A DNA stretch of 17,318 nucleotides, from contig JBKOUY010000101.1 of NCBI GenBank assembly GCA_046723645.1, forward strand, positions 1 to 17,318, read 5' to 3'. Each line of letters opens with the position of its first letter. The first letter of the stretch is position 1. Positions 8,077 to 15,911 of the stretch are shown here, piece by piece. The notes under the pieces are model-generated. The model did not search any database, was not told the DNA's origin, and worked only from the letters and a program-made list of their open reading frames with translations. The DNA comes from DASQUK01 sp046723645 (GTDB lineage Bacteria; Actinomycetota; Acidimicrobiia; Acidimicrobiales; VFJN01). The translations under genes were made by a program, and so were the position numbers.

Positions 8077-9798
8077 GTGGCCGAGGTCGTCTCAGCGGAC
8101 CAGTTTCTCGAGTGGTATCCGGGATGGACACCGGCGCTGACGGCGTCGCCGTGGGTGGCCGAGCCGAGCGGGCCGTTCGTCAAGGAAGACGAGGATCGCT
8201 TCTGGTTCATCGACTTCCACTGGCCTCGCGGCTTCTCGCCGCTGGGGTACCTGTACATCACCGACTGCGCGGCGTGGGGAACCCAGACTGCGGCCCACTG
8301 GCTGCCGCTGCCACCCGGTAAGGGACTCGTGCAGCGCATGGGCGGGCCCTTCCCGTACGAGTCCGCGGTGCCCAACCCGTCGGAGTGGGAAGTCGGCTTC
8401 CGTGCCGCACGCATCGAGCGCACGATGCCGAGCTTCCTCCAGCGCTTCGACGACATTTGGGACGAACGCAAGTGGGAGCTGGAGCTGGGCCTCCAGTACT
8501 TCGAGACATACGACTTCCAGGGCAAGTCGCTCGCAGATCTCGGGCAGTACCTCGCCGATGCCCGCTCGTTCCACCGCCGGGCTTGGGAGATCCACTTCGA
8601 GATCATGTACCCGCTCCTGGCCATCTACCTGCAGCTCTACGGGTTGTGCGCCAGCAACGGACTCGATCCCGCCAACATCTCGAAGTTCCTCCAGGGCCGT
8701 GATTCGAAGATCATGGAAACCGACCGGGCCATGTGGGACCTCGTGGCGGACGCCAGGCGCCTCGGCATTGCCGATTTGTTCGCCACGGCACCGGAACAGA
8801 TCCGCGGCCGACTCGCGAAGGCGGGAGGCAACGCCTCGGTCTGGCTGACCAAGTTCGACGACTTCTTGAACGTCTATGGCTGGCGGACCGAAGGCATCGC
8901 CGACGCCAACCTCGCACCCTGGATCGAGGACCCCGTGTCACCACTCGGGCAGCTCCGCAACTTCTTGGCGATGGACGAGCCCCACGACTTCGAAACGGCG
9001 GCAGCCGCCGCCCGGCAAGAACGGGACGAGGCGGTCGAATCCGCACGCACCCAGCTGTCGGGTGAGACGCTCACCGCCTTCGACGAACTGCTGGCCGTGA
9101 CGCAGGTCGCCAACTTCGCCTGGTGGAACGAGGACCACAACTATTGCATCGACCTTCGTGCGACCATCCCGCTCCGCCGGGCCGCCCTGGCCATCGGGAT
9201 GGCGTGTGGCGCGGACGTCTATGACGACGGGCTGTTCCTGTTCTTCCCGGAGGCGATGGACGTGTGCGCCGGACGCCGCCCGTGGCACACCCTCCAGTCG
9301 CTGGTCACCGCCCGGCGCGAGTACTACGACCACTACAACGCCATCCGTGAGACCCTCCCGAAGGCCGTCGGCACCGTTCCCGAGAAGGTCGATGACCCGG
9401 TGCTCATCGAGATCTTCGGCCTGCACCACCATTGGTTCGAGGCGTTGAGAACCGACACCGAAAGCTCGGTGCTCAAGGGCTTCCCGGCATCGGCCGGCAC
9501 GGTGACCGGACGGGCTCGGGTCATGGTCTCCGCGACCGAGCTGGTCGACCTCCGCGAGGGTGAGATCCTCGTCTGCGAGGCGACCTCACCCAACTGGACG
9601 CCAGCGTTCGCCGTGATCGCAGGCTGCGTGTGCGACGGCGGTGGGTCACTCACCCACGCCGCCATCGTCAGCCGGGAGTACGGCATCCCGTGTGTCGTCG
9701 GATGCTCGGTGGCCACGGCGCGCATCCGCACCGGCGACCTCGTGGAGGTCGACGGCGCGAGGGGCACCGTCACCATCATCGAGCCCGCCTCGTCCTGA
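8077..9798 (+). CDS. PEP-utilising enzyme, mobile (phosphohistidine) domain protein
   Basis: The 573-residue protein ends in a swivelling phosphohistidine domain. A GFPASAGTVTGRARV entry strand leads to GGGSLTHAAIVSREYGIPCVVG, with the phosphorylatable His527 and the conserved EYGIP turn. The first 430 or so residues are helical and Trp/Tyr-rich (LEWYPGW, WFIDFHWPRG, FDDFLNVYGWR). I see no glycine-rich ATP-grasp domain. In PEP synthase, rifampin phosphotransferase and phenylphosphate synthase, the swivel His carries phosphate between an ATP site and an acceptor site. This protein would need a partner for ATP or PEP, and the substrate is unknown. GTG 8077 is chosen because GAGGGGGTGG lies about 7 nt upstream and the frame before it is Arg/Pro-rich; ATG 7921 would add 52 unlikely residues. 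A hairpin follows the stop. Confidence 0.8.
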   Translation: MAEVVSADQFLEWYPGWTPALTASPWVAEPSGPFVKEDEDRFWFIDFHWPRGFSPLGYLYITDCAAWGTQTAAHWLPLPPGKGLVQRMGGPFPYESAVPNPSEWEVGFRAARIERTMPSFLQRFDDIWDERKWELELGLQYFETYDFQGKSLADLGQYLADARSFHRRAWEIHFEIMYPLLAIYLQLYGLCASNGLDPANISKFLQGRDSKIMETDRAMWDLVADARRLGIADLFATAPEQIRGRLAKAGGNASVWLTKFDDFLNVYGWRTEGIADANLAPWIEDPVSPLGQLRNFLAMDEPHDFETAAAAARQERDEAVESARTQLSGETLTAFDELLAVTQVANFAWWNEDHNYCIDLRATIPLRRAALAIGMACGADVYDDGLFLFFPEAMDVCAGRRPWHTLQSLVTARREYYDHYNAIRETLPKAVGTVPEKVDDPVLIEIFGLHHHWFEALRTDTESSVLKGFPASAGTVTGRARVMVSATELVDLREGEILVCEATSPNWTPAFAVIAGCVCDGGGSLTHAAIVSREYGIPCVVGCSVATARIRTGDLVEVDGARGTVTIIEPASS

Positions 9799-9819
9799 GT
9801 ACCGCTGAACCTCCGGTCG

Positions 9820-9839
9820 CGGCTCGGCGAACCGAGCCG
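9820..9839 (+). terminator. Hairpin with CGAA loop after the PEP-utilising gene
   Basis: CGGCTCGG-CGAA-CCGAGCCG is a perfect 8-bp stem with a four-base loop, starting 21 nt after the stop. Outer arms GTACCG (9799-9804) and CGGTAC (9838-9843) offer an alternative pairing that overlaps the stem by two bases. No U-tract follows. It sits between convergent genes, so a transcription-ending or mRNA-protecting role is plausible. Confidence 0.45.
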
Positions 9840-9977
9840 GTACGGGTCGGGCTGGCTCGTGTCTACCCAGCATGGGACCCCCGCGATGTATCCGCCTCGC
9901 TCCGGCATGGCTGCTGCCTTCCGTTCGCTTCGACGACTGCTTTCGGCCGGTGGTTGCCTAGCTCCTCGCGGGAGGCC

Positions 9978-11381
9978 TCACGCGTCGCTGCCGGGCCGCC
10001 GTTCGATCTCGCGGGTCGGGTCGCCGCGATAGCCGGGCGGGTACGCGCGGCGCAGCTCCTCTTCGGTCGGGACCCGCCGCTCGCGTGCCTCCGGCGGTAG
10101 GAGGTCAACGATGGCCGTCATAATCCGTTTGGTGTCGGTGTCGGGGTCGTCGTACGTCAGCGCCACCGGCGGGCCGACCCGCGCGGTGACGCTGGGACGG
10201 TGAAGCGGATCTATGCGAGGCAGCCGGGCGTTCCGCGGCCAGACCCTCTCGGTTCCCCACAGGCCGATCGGGATCACGGGCGCCCTGGTCATGGCGGCCA
10301 AGCGGGCGGCGCCCCAGCGGCCCTGCAGCTCGGGCTCGAAGAACGCCGGACCCCGCGGGATCGTGCCCTGGGGCGCGATCATCACCGCCTCGCCGGCCCG
10401 CAATGCCAGGGCAGCGGCCTCGAGGGGCTCGTCGGACCCGGTACCGCGGTCGACGCGGATCGTCCCGACCGCTCGGGCGAGTGGTCCAAGCACGGGCGCG
10501 TCGAGGATCTCCTTCTTTCCGAGACCCCGTACGGCCCGGCCCGCCTGGGCAGCCACCAGGCTGGTGACCGCCGCGTCGAAGTAGCTGCGGTGGTTGAAGG
10601 CGAGGATCGCCCCGCCCTGCGCGGGCACGTGCTCGCGTCCTGCGACGTCGATGCGGGCGTTCGGCATCGCCTCGACACTGGCAAAGGGCCTGAACCACTC
10701 CTGGATCTCACGCCCGGCCACCTTGACGACACCTTCGGGGACATCGAGGTGACGGATGGGCCAACCCATCGTCCGGGCCAACGCGGTCAGGCGGGCGTCG
10801 GGGTCGACCGCCGTAGGGTGACCGACGGACGCGAGCAGCGGTCCGGCGTAGAAGTTGTCGGCGTAGGCGCGGGCCGCGCGGGGCGATACGCGGACCGAGC
10901 GCAGCCATGCAGCGGCGCCGCTGGCCTTCGACCGCGCCCAGACCAGCGGGCCCTCGATGGCGGCGAGTGGTCCCCGGTCCTCGGCCCAGGTCGTCCCGAT
11001 GACGTCCTCGGCGCCGAGGAGACCGGCGAGGGGCTCGGCGACGGGTGGCGGCGCCGCGCTGACGAGGAGCAGTCGCGCTCCGGCGGAGCGCTGGTCATCG
11101 AGCAGCGGGCGGAGGTGGGGAGCGGCATCGTCGACCACTGCCTCGGCTGCCGCCGTGGCGGCCTCCCGCACGGCCGAGTCCGACCAGCCGCGGCTTGCCT
11201 CGACGGCCAGCAGGGACAGCTGCGTCGACAGGAACGCGGTGGCGGCCACGTCCACCGCCGGGCGCAGCGGCCCAGGTGGCGCGGTGACACCCGCGCAGTG
11301 CAGGGTGTCGCGGAGGATCCGTCCGGGTCGGCCGGTGAGGAGCATCCGGTCGACGTCCACGATGGCCGCTGCACGTGCCAT
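9978..11381 (-). CDS. HAD-like/PlsC acyltransferase fusion
   Basis: The 467-residue protein joins an N-terminal HAD-IB-like region (about 1-205) to a C-terminal PlsC acyltransferase (about 225-440). The acyltransferase has FNHRSYFD (HX4D), TIRVDRG, APQGTIPRG in place of PEGTR, and a final PVIPIGLWGT. The combination resembles the mycobacterial Rv2483c type, in which the PQGT variant is usual as far as I recall. The HAD part looks degenerate: motif I reads DVDRM rather than DXDGT, and the late DSXXD motif reads DNFYA. Phosphatase activity is therefore doubtful. The likely role is acylation of lysophosphatidate or a related lipid at the membrane. It is divergent from a WS/DGAT gene; Rv2483c likewise neighbours a triacylglycerol synthase gene. 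A TAGAGT box lies 6 nt before the ATG. Confidence 0.85.
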   Translation of the reverse strand: MARAAAIVDVDRMLLTGRPGRILRDTLHCAGVTAPPGPLRPAVDVAATAFLSTQLSLLAVEASRGWSDSAVREAATAAAEAVVDDAAPHLRPLLDDQRSAGARLLLVSAAPPPVAEPLAGLLGAEDVIGTTWAEDRGPLAAIEGPLVWARSKASGAAAWLRSVRVSPRAARAYADNFYAGPLLASVGHPTAVDPDARLTALARTMGWPIRHLDVPEGVVKVAGREIQEWFRPFASVEAMPNARIDVAGREHVPAQGGAILAFNHRSYFDAAVTSLVAAQAGRAVRGLGKKEILDAPVLGPLARAVGTIRVDRGTGSDEPLEAAALALRAGEAVMIAPQGTIPRGPAFFEPELQGRWGAARLAAMTRAPVIPIGLWGTERVWPRNARLPRIDPLHRPSVTARVGPPVALTYDDPDTDTKRIMTAIVDLLPPEARERRVPTEEELRRAYPPGYRGDPTREIERRPGSDA

Positions 11382-11387
11382 CCGCTC

Positions 11388-11393
11388 ACTCTA
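11388..11393 (-). promoter_or_regulatory. Leaderless -10 box (TAGAGT) of HAD-PlsC gene
   Basis: On the minus strand TAGAGT ends 6 nt before the ATG whose first base is 11381. This fits a transcript that begins on the start codon. No Shine-Dalgarno sequence is present in the short gap. Confidence 0.5.
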
Positions 11394-11426
11394 CGGCGGG
11401 CAGGCAGATTCATCGGCCGGTGGCGC

Positions 11427-11432
11427 TACGGT
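11427..11432 (+). promoter_or_regulatory. Leaderless -10 box (TACGGT) of WS/DGAT gene
   Basis: TACGGT ends exactly 6 nt before ATG 11439, mirroring the divergent HAD-PlsC promoter. The two -10 boxes are 33 bp apart on opposite strands, so their -35 regions must overlap each other or the opposite promoter. Confidence 0.5.
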
Positions 11433-11438
11433 GACGCG

Positions 11439-12926
11439 ATGGCCGACCAGCCGGTCCAGGGAGTGACCTTCCAGCGCCGGATGTCGGACTTCGAGGCCCT
11501 CATGTGGAGGGTCGAGAAGGACCCGTGGCTCAACCCGAGTGGCGGCGTGGTGGCCGTTTGCGACCGACCGCCGGACGTCGACGACTACCGCCGCCGGGTC
11601 GCCCACGCAGTCGTCGAGATTCCGCGGCTCCGCGAGCGGGTGGTGCCCGGCACCGGCCCGCTGTCAGCTCCGCACTGGGCGCCCGACCCGGAATTCGACC
11701 TCGACTACCACGTCCGCCACGTCGCACTCCCCGCCCCCGGGACCTTGCGGCAGCTGTACGACTTCGTCGCCCGCCTCATGCAGGACCCGTTCGACCGCAC
11801 CCGTCCGCTTTGGTTCTTCGTCATCATCGACGGGCTCGAGGACGGCCGCGGTGCCATGTTCGCCAAGCTCCACCACACGATCGCCGACGGCCACGCGGCG
11901 CTCCGCTTGGCCGAGCTGTACCTCACCCTGGAACGGGACGCCCCTCCACCGCCGGACGTCGACCTCGAGCGCGTGGTGCGCGAGTCGGTCGACGCGGCTC
12001 GCGTCGGGTCGGGGAACGGCGGAGGGCTCGTCGGGGTCGGCGCGTCTGCTCTGGGTACGGCACGCAATCTCTGGAACCGTCAACTCGGACTGGCCCGCCG
12101 TGCCGCCGGCGAGATCGTGTTGTGGGGGGCGGATCCACTGCGGCCGATCGACCTGGTGGCGCGGGCGGCCGCGACCATCGGCCAGGTGCGCAGCCAGGTG
12201 GACGCCACCGGTGGCGATCAGGGAGGGTCACCGCTGTGGCGGGGACGGAGCAGGCATCGCCACTTCGACGTCATCCGCGTGCCGTTCGACGCATTGCGCC
12301 GGGCGGCCAAGAAGCTCGACGGCACGGTCAACGACGCGTTCGTCACCGGTGCCGTGCTCGGCGCCATCCGTTACCACCAGCGTCGTGAGACGCCCCTCGA
12401 GTCGCTGAACATCAGCTTCGTCGTGAGCACGAGGGAGGCCGGCGGCGACGGTACCAACGCGTTCGCACCGACGCGTGTGCAAGTTCCCGCCCGGCCGATG
12501 TCGGTGGCGGAGCGGTTCGCAGCGATCCGCGCCATCATGGCGGCCGGCCGCGAAGGTGCCCGGACCGGCGGTGCCACAGGCAGCGTCGCCGGGTTGGCCA
12601 GCCTGCTCCCGACTTCGGTGATCACCGGCGTGGCCCGGTCGCAGACCGCCAACATGGACTTTGCTACGAGCAACATGCGGGGTGCGCCCATCCCGACCTA
12701 CGTGTCTGGCGCCAGGATCCTGTGGACGGGCACGCTCGGCCCGGTCGCCGGCACCGCGTTCAACCTCACCGCCATGTCCTACGACGGCAGCTTCGACATG
12801 GGCCTGCACATCGATCCCGCCGCGGTCGCCGACTGCGATGACTTGCGTCGGTGCATCGAGGCCGGTTTCGAGGATGTCCTGGTCGCGGGAGGCCAGGTTC
12901 TCACCGCCGCTCGCGAGGTCGGCTGA
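11439..12926 (+). CDS. Wax ester synthase/diacylglycerol acyltransferase (WS/DGAT)
   Basis: The 495-residue protein has the condensation-type acyltransferase signature HHTIADG at 145-151 (HHXXXDG). It also has the N-terminal FQRRMSDFEALMWRVE segment, PLWFFVIIDGL just before the active site, and a C-terminal domain with GTVNDAFVTGAVLGAIR and ISFVVSTR. A late NLTAMSYDG segment is also typical. The family moves acyl groups from acyl-CoA to diacylglycerol or fatty alcohols, forming storage triacylglycerol or wax ester at the membrane or lipid-droplet surface. Length and motif order are normal. The ATG is supported by a TANNNT box 6 nt upstream. Pairing with HAD-PlsC suggests a phosphatidate-to-triacylglycerol route, although a phosphatidate phosphatase is not seen here. 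Whether the acceptor is an alcohol or diacylglycerol cannot be told from sequence. Confidence 0.92.
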   Translation: MADQPVQGVTFQRRMSDFEALMWRVEKDPWLNPSGGVVAVCDRPPDVDDYRRRVAHAVVEIPRLRERVVPGTGPLSAPHWAPDPEFDLDYHVRHVALPAPGTLRQLYDFVARLMQDPFDRTRPLWFFVIIDGLEDGRGAMFAKLHHTIADGHAALRLAELYLTLERDAPPPPDVDLERVVRESVDAARVGSGNGGGLVGVGASALGTARNLWNRQLGLARRAAGEIVLWGADPLRPIDLVARAAATIGQVRSQVDATGGDQGGSPLWRGRSRHRHFDVIRVPFDALRRAAKKLDGTVNDAFVTGAVLGAIRYHQRRETPLESLNISFVVSTREAGGDGTNAFAPTRVQVPARPMSVAERFAAIRAIMAAGREGARTGGATGSVAGLASLLPTSVITGVARSQTANMDFATSNMRGAPIPTYVSGARILWTGTLGPVAGTAFNLTAMSYDGSFDMGLHIDPAAVADCDDLRRCIEAGFEDVLVAGGQVLTAAREVG

Positions 12927-13105
12927 GTCGGCTGTTCCTGGCGCAGGATTGGTTGCTCACCAACCATTTCCGCTCCAGGAACCGGAGGCCCGCCGCATCG
13001 CGCACGGTGATACGCCGCTTCAAGGAGGACGTTTTGGGCGAAGGTGGTCAGCTGGGCGGGCGGGACGGATCCGCCACGAGCACGTTCCGGGCGGGCCGTC
13101 GGCCG

Positions 13106-13134
13106 TTGACGTTGCTGCGACGTTGGGACAGCAT
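13106..13134 (+). promoter_or_regulatory. Putative promoter TTGACG-N17-CAGCAT
   Basis: A good -35 (TTGACG, 13106-13111) is followed at 17 bp by CAGCAT (13129-13134), which keeps the A and T of TANNNT. Transcription would start near 13141. That leaves a short leader with a Shine-Dalgarno sequence before ATG 13165. Confidence 0.4.
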
Positions 13135-13164
13135 TTTCTTCGGCTCTCTTCGGGAGAAGGTTCC

Positions 13165-13830
13165 ATGGCGGCGCAGACCACGAATCTCTTCCTCCTCGAG
13201 GATCTCGAGGCTTCCAGCAGGACGAGGGACTTGGCGGACAGCGATCTAGGTGCACTTCGCGCCGTCGCAGACTGGATCAAGACCTTCGTGGTCAAGCCTC
13301 ACAAGGATCTCGGTCGCGCGGGGACGGTCTGTCCCTTCGTGCCTGGGTCATTGGAACGCAAGGTCCTTTGGCTCGCTCCGGAGCAGATCGCCGACCAGGG
13401 CGAGCCAGACGCTATCGAGCTCGCAAGCGGCTACAAGAGACTGTTCCTGGAGACTCCGCCCACTGACGGTGACGATGCTGACTACAAGGTAATCGTCGTT
13501 GTCTTTACCGACTTGCCGGCTGATCGCGCCCAGCGCGTCTTTGACAACGTCCTACAGCAAGTTGCGGTTCCGTCATATGCGGACGATGGAATTTTGTTCG
13601 GGCCGTACTACGAAGGCAATGAGGGGACTGCGATTTACAACTCGACGTTCCGTCCATTCCAATCGTCCGTGCCGTTTCTGTTCGTGAGGCGTACCGTTGT
13701 CAGCGACTGGAAGTTCTTTTTGGACAGCGATGACTGGCTCAACCTTTGGGCCCGTCACTTTGGAGATTCCGCCGTCCAAGTCCTTGCTGAGGAACTACGG
13801 GGCTTGCCGTGGAACGCAAGGCGCGACTGA
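13165..13830 (+). CDS. DUF6875-like protein
   Basis: The 221-residue soluble protein has KPHKDLGRAGTVCPFVPGSLE at about 44-64, the pattern I associate with DUF6875, an uncharacterised actinobacterial and proteobacterial domain. Later segments include YKVIVVVFTDLP, GILFGPYYEGNEG and SVPFLFVRRTVVSDWKFF; there is no signal peptide or membrane helix. A ribosome binding site, GGGAGAAGG (13152-13160), ends 4 nt before ATG 13165, unlike the leaderless genes nearby. From about 13450 onward the DNA is visibly richer in A and T at third positions than the flanking genes, which suggests horizontal acquisition. The domain name rests on memory of the motif and was not searched. The biochemical function is unknown. 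Confidence 0.75.
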   Translation: MAAQTTNLFLLEDLEASSRTRDLADSDLGALRAVADWIKTFVVKPHKDLGRAGTVCPFVPGSLERKVLWLAPEQIADQGEPDAIELASGYKRLFLETPPTDGDDADYKVIVVVFTDLPADRAQRVFDNVLQQVAVPSYADDGILFGPYYEGNEGTAIYNSTFRPFQSSVPFLFVRRTVVSDWKFFLDSDDWLNLWARHFGDSAVQVLAEELRGLPWNARRD

Positions 13831-13859
13831 TTCGAAAGACGAGTACGCGCTCGCCAACA

Positions 13860-13874
13860 GATCGGTGACCGATC
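13860..13874. repeat. 15-bp palindrome between convergent genes
   Basis: GATCGGT-G-ACCGATC is a perfect 7-bp inverted repeat with one central base, 29 bp after the DUF6875 stop. It could be a weak hairpin acting as a terminator or a protein-binding site. No T-run adjoins it. The rest of the gap to 14029 shows no gene. Confidence 0.3.
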
Positions 13875-14029
13875 ACTTCTCGACGTAACGCCGATACTTC
13901 GATCGTGGGACGGAACCTGCCGTTTCGGCGCGCGTGGCGTTCTGTGCTACGCGTCGGGCAGGCAGGGGGTCACCCTGTTCCGGTGATCCGTGCGCTGCGT
14001 GTTTTCTGGCGTCAGGTGGGCGACGAGCC

Positions 14030-15217
14030 TCACCGCAGGGTGGCAAATGTGGTGCGCAGTTCCTCACAGAAGAGTTGCGGCTCTTCCCAGGCGGCGAAGT
14101 GCCCGCCCTTGTCGACCTCGTTGAAGTAGGTGAGGTTGGGGTACGACTGCTCGACCCAGCTGCGCGGCGCCCGGAAGATTTCACCGGGGAATGTGGTGAA
14201 TCCGACCGGGAGCGAGACGTCCGGAGGGGCTTGGCCGGCCGCACGTGCTTTAGCTTGAGCTTGTCCGAGCTCCCAGTACCACCGGGCTGCCGAGGCCGCG
14301 GTGCCCGTCAGCCAGTAGAGCGTGATGTTGTCGACGATGTGGTCACGCGTGAGGTTGCCCGACGGCTCCCCTTCGAGAAAGGCGTGAGAGATCTTGTAGT
14401 AGCTGTCCGTGTCGTGGTCGAGTAGCCACGCCGCCAGGGCGACGGGTGAATCGAGCAGGGCGTAGCCGATCGTCTGCGGCCGCGTGGACTGTTCCAGGAA
14501 GTAGCCGAAGCCACTTGTCGTGAACGTGTTGATCGCTTCAAGGGCAGCGCGTTCCTCCTCCGTGTCACCTGGCGGTGGGGTAGGCGCCCCCAGCGTCGTC
14601 ACGAGCAGGTTCATGTGGATGCCGAGCAGGCCTTCGGGCGCCTGGCGGCCCATCACGTCGGTCACGATGGCGCCCAGGTCGCCACCCTGGGCGACGTAGC
14701 GGGTGTAGCCGAGGCGGCTCATGAGCTCGGCCCAGGCACGGGCGGTGTGGCCCGGGTCCCAGCCGAGCTCGGTCGGCTCGCCGGAGAAGCCGTATCCGGG
14801 CAGGGACGGCAGCACGAGGTGGAACGCGTCCTCGGCACGTCCGCCGTGAGCGGTCGGGTCGGTGAGCGGGCCGACGGTCTCGAGGAGCTCGATGACCGAG
14901 CCGGGCCAGCCGTGCGACATGATCAGCGGCAACGCGTCCGCGTTCGGTGATTTCACGTGGATGAAGTGGATGTCCACCCCGTCGATCTCGGTCTTGAACT
15001 GCGGCAGCGCGTTCAGCTTCGCCTCGCAGTTGCGCCAGTCGTAATCGGTCGCCCAGTAGCGGGCGAGTTCCTGAACCGTCGCCAACTGCACGCCCTGCGC
15101 CCGATCTGCGACCAGCTCCGCCTGGGGCCAGCGCGTTGCGGCGATGCGTCGCCGCAGCTCCGCGAGTTCTTCGTCTGGGACATTGACTCGAAACGGTTGG
15201 ATGCTGGTGTCCGCCAT
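14030..15217 (-). CDS. Epoxide hydrolase (EHN domain, alpha/beta hydrolase)
   Basis: The 395-residue protein begins with the epoxide hydrolase N-terminal domain (PFRVNVPDEELAELRRRI, TRWP, WRNCEAKLN). An alpha/beta hydrolase follows. HGWPG (102-106) forms the oxyanion hole, GGDLGA places the nucleophile Asp180, and KGGHFAAWEEP carries the catalytic His373. The family opens epoxides to diols with water in the cytoplasm, and length and motifs are normal for an active enzyme. ATG 15217 is firmly set by GAGGAGGT, which ends 4 nt upstream (plus-strand 15222-15229). A longer frame up to 15343 is non-conserved. It converges on the DUF6875 gene and is divergent from uspA. The natural substrate (lipid, terpenoid or xenobiotic epoxide) cannot be inferred. 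Confidence 0.92.
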   Translation of the reverse strand: MADTSIQPFRVNVPDEELAELRRRIAATRWPQAELVADRAQGVQLATVQELARYWATDYDWRNCEAKLNALPQFKTEIDGVDIHFIHVKSPNADALPLIMSHGWPGSVIELLETVGPLTDPTAHGGRAEDAFHLVLPSLPGYGFSGEPTELGWDPGHTARAWAELMSRLGYTRYVAQGGDLGAIVTDVMGRQAPEGLLGIHMNLLVTTLGAPTPPPGDTEEERAALEAINTFTTSGFGYFLEQSTRPQTIGYALLDSPVALAAWLLDHDTDSYYKISHAFLEGEPSGNLTRDHIVDNITLYWLTGTAASAARWYWELGQAQAKARAAGQAPPDVSLPVGFTTFPGEIFRAPRSWVEQSYPNLTYFNEVDKGGHFAAWEEPQLFCEELRTTFATLR

Positions 15218-15343
15218 GGGGACCTCCTCAATCTGGGGGTAGGTATCGATACTGCGCCCAGGTCGGGGGTCTTCGCATCCCCCACGCCCATAGTGTGAGC
15301 GACTCCGCGCCGAGACCGCGGGGCCAAGCCCCGCCCCGCACAT

Positions 15344-15408
15344 CTGCCGATCTCGCGCCGCTTCATTCTGTGCCGACGATCCGCCGGGCGAGGGCCGCCC
15401 GCAGCGGG
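15344..15408 (+). repeat. 65-bp direct repeat, copy 1
   Basis: It aligns without gaps to 16071-16135 with 57 of 65 bases identical, by hand count. The last 36 bases differ at only two positions. The GC-rich core GGGCGAGGGCCGCCC can fold into a small hairpin. It lies 128 bp before uspA and in the same orientation as copy 2. Confidence 0.7.
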
Positions 15409-15497
15409 TTGTACGTGCGTGTGGCTGTGGCGGGTCGAGACCTGCCCCTCAGGATGACGGGCCATACGATCCGGCCGCAGGCGGTTCCATCAGAAGG

Positions 15498-15526
15498 TGG
15501 ACATTCGCGTGCGGACCGGACATACT
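15498..15526 (+). promoter_or_regulatory. uspA promoter TGGACA-N17-CATACT
   Basis: TGGACA (15498-15503) and CATACT (15521-15526) are each close to the sigma-70/SigA consensus and lie at the ideal 17-bp spacing. The start point would be about 15533, leaving a leader of only a few bases before ATG 15537. Confidence 0.6.
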
Positions 15527-15536
15527 CACGCCCCCA

Positions 15537-15911
15537 ATGGTCACAACCGTCGCCGTCGGTGTCGATGGGTCCGCCACGGCCGCCGAGGCCGTGAAGATGG
15601 CGGCCGAGGTCGCGCGGCGGTTCGAGGCGGAGCTGGTCCTGCTCACCGCCTACAACCGCCCGGACACCAGGGGCATGCGCGAGGTGGTCGCTCGGACGGA
15701 GGCGGAGCTCCGGCAGGAGGGAATTCGCTGCCGGGCGCTCGCCGACGAGGGCTACTACACCGCCGAAGTACTCGTCCAGCTTGCGAAGAAGTGTGGTGCC
15801 GACATCCTCGTCGTGGGCAACAAGGGCATGCAGCGCCGCGCGCTCGGCAGCATCCCGAATACGGTGACGCACACGGCGGAATGCTCGGTCCTCGTCGTCA
15901 AGACGACGTAG
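15537..15911 (+). CDS. Universal stress protein, single UspA domain
   Basis: The 124-residue protein has the UspA fold pattern: VAVGVDGSATAAEAV at the N-terminus, a middle helix rich in Glu/Arg, and VVGNKGMQRRALGSIPNTVTH at 92-112 leading to CSVLVVKTT. GNKG and the later GS form the nucleotide-binding loop. The spacing between them is six residues rather than the nine of the classical G2XG9XG motif, a short form I recall from other actinobacterial UspA proteins. Such proteins bind ATP and act in stress, dormancy or energy sensing in the cytoplasm. A near-consensus promoter lies immediately upstream. The gene is bracketed by the two copies of a 65-bp direct repeat. It has no operon partner. 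Confidence 0.9.
   Translation: MVTTVAVGVDGSATAAEAVKMAAEVARRFEAELVLLTAYNRPDTRGMREVVARTEAELRQEGIRCRALADEGYYTAEVLVQLAKKCGADILVVGNKGMQRRALGSIPNTVTHTAECSVLVVKTT

Larger units (their letters stand above)
15218..15536. other. Intergenic region between epoxide hydrolase and uspA
   Basis: This 319-bp stretch holds the epoxide hydrolase ribosome binding site and a 10-bp palindrome GTATCGATAC (15243-15252) upstream of it. It also has a GCGGGGC-CAA-GCCCCGC hairpin (15318-15334), copy 1 of the 65-bp direct repeat (15344-15408) and the uspA promoter. No gene is seen. Confidence 0.5.

Noticed and set aside
10200..11438. In-frame upstream extension of the WS/DGAT gene by 413 codons.
   Set aside because: It is antisense to the HAD-PlsC gene, has shadow composition, and the WS/DGAT domain begins right after ATG 11439, which has its own -10 box.
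13034..13249. Possible short ORF from TTG 13034 after a strong AAGGAGG at 13022-13028.
   Set aside because: The ribosome binding site is good, but the peptide is Arg/Ser-rich, overlaps the DUF6875 gene out of frame, and looks like a shadow. A leader peptide cannot be excluded.
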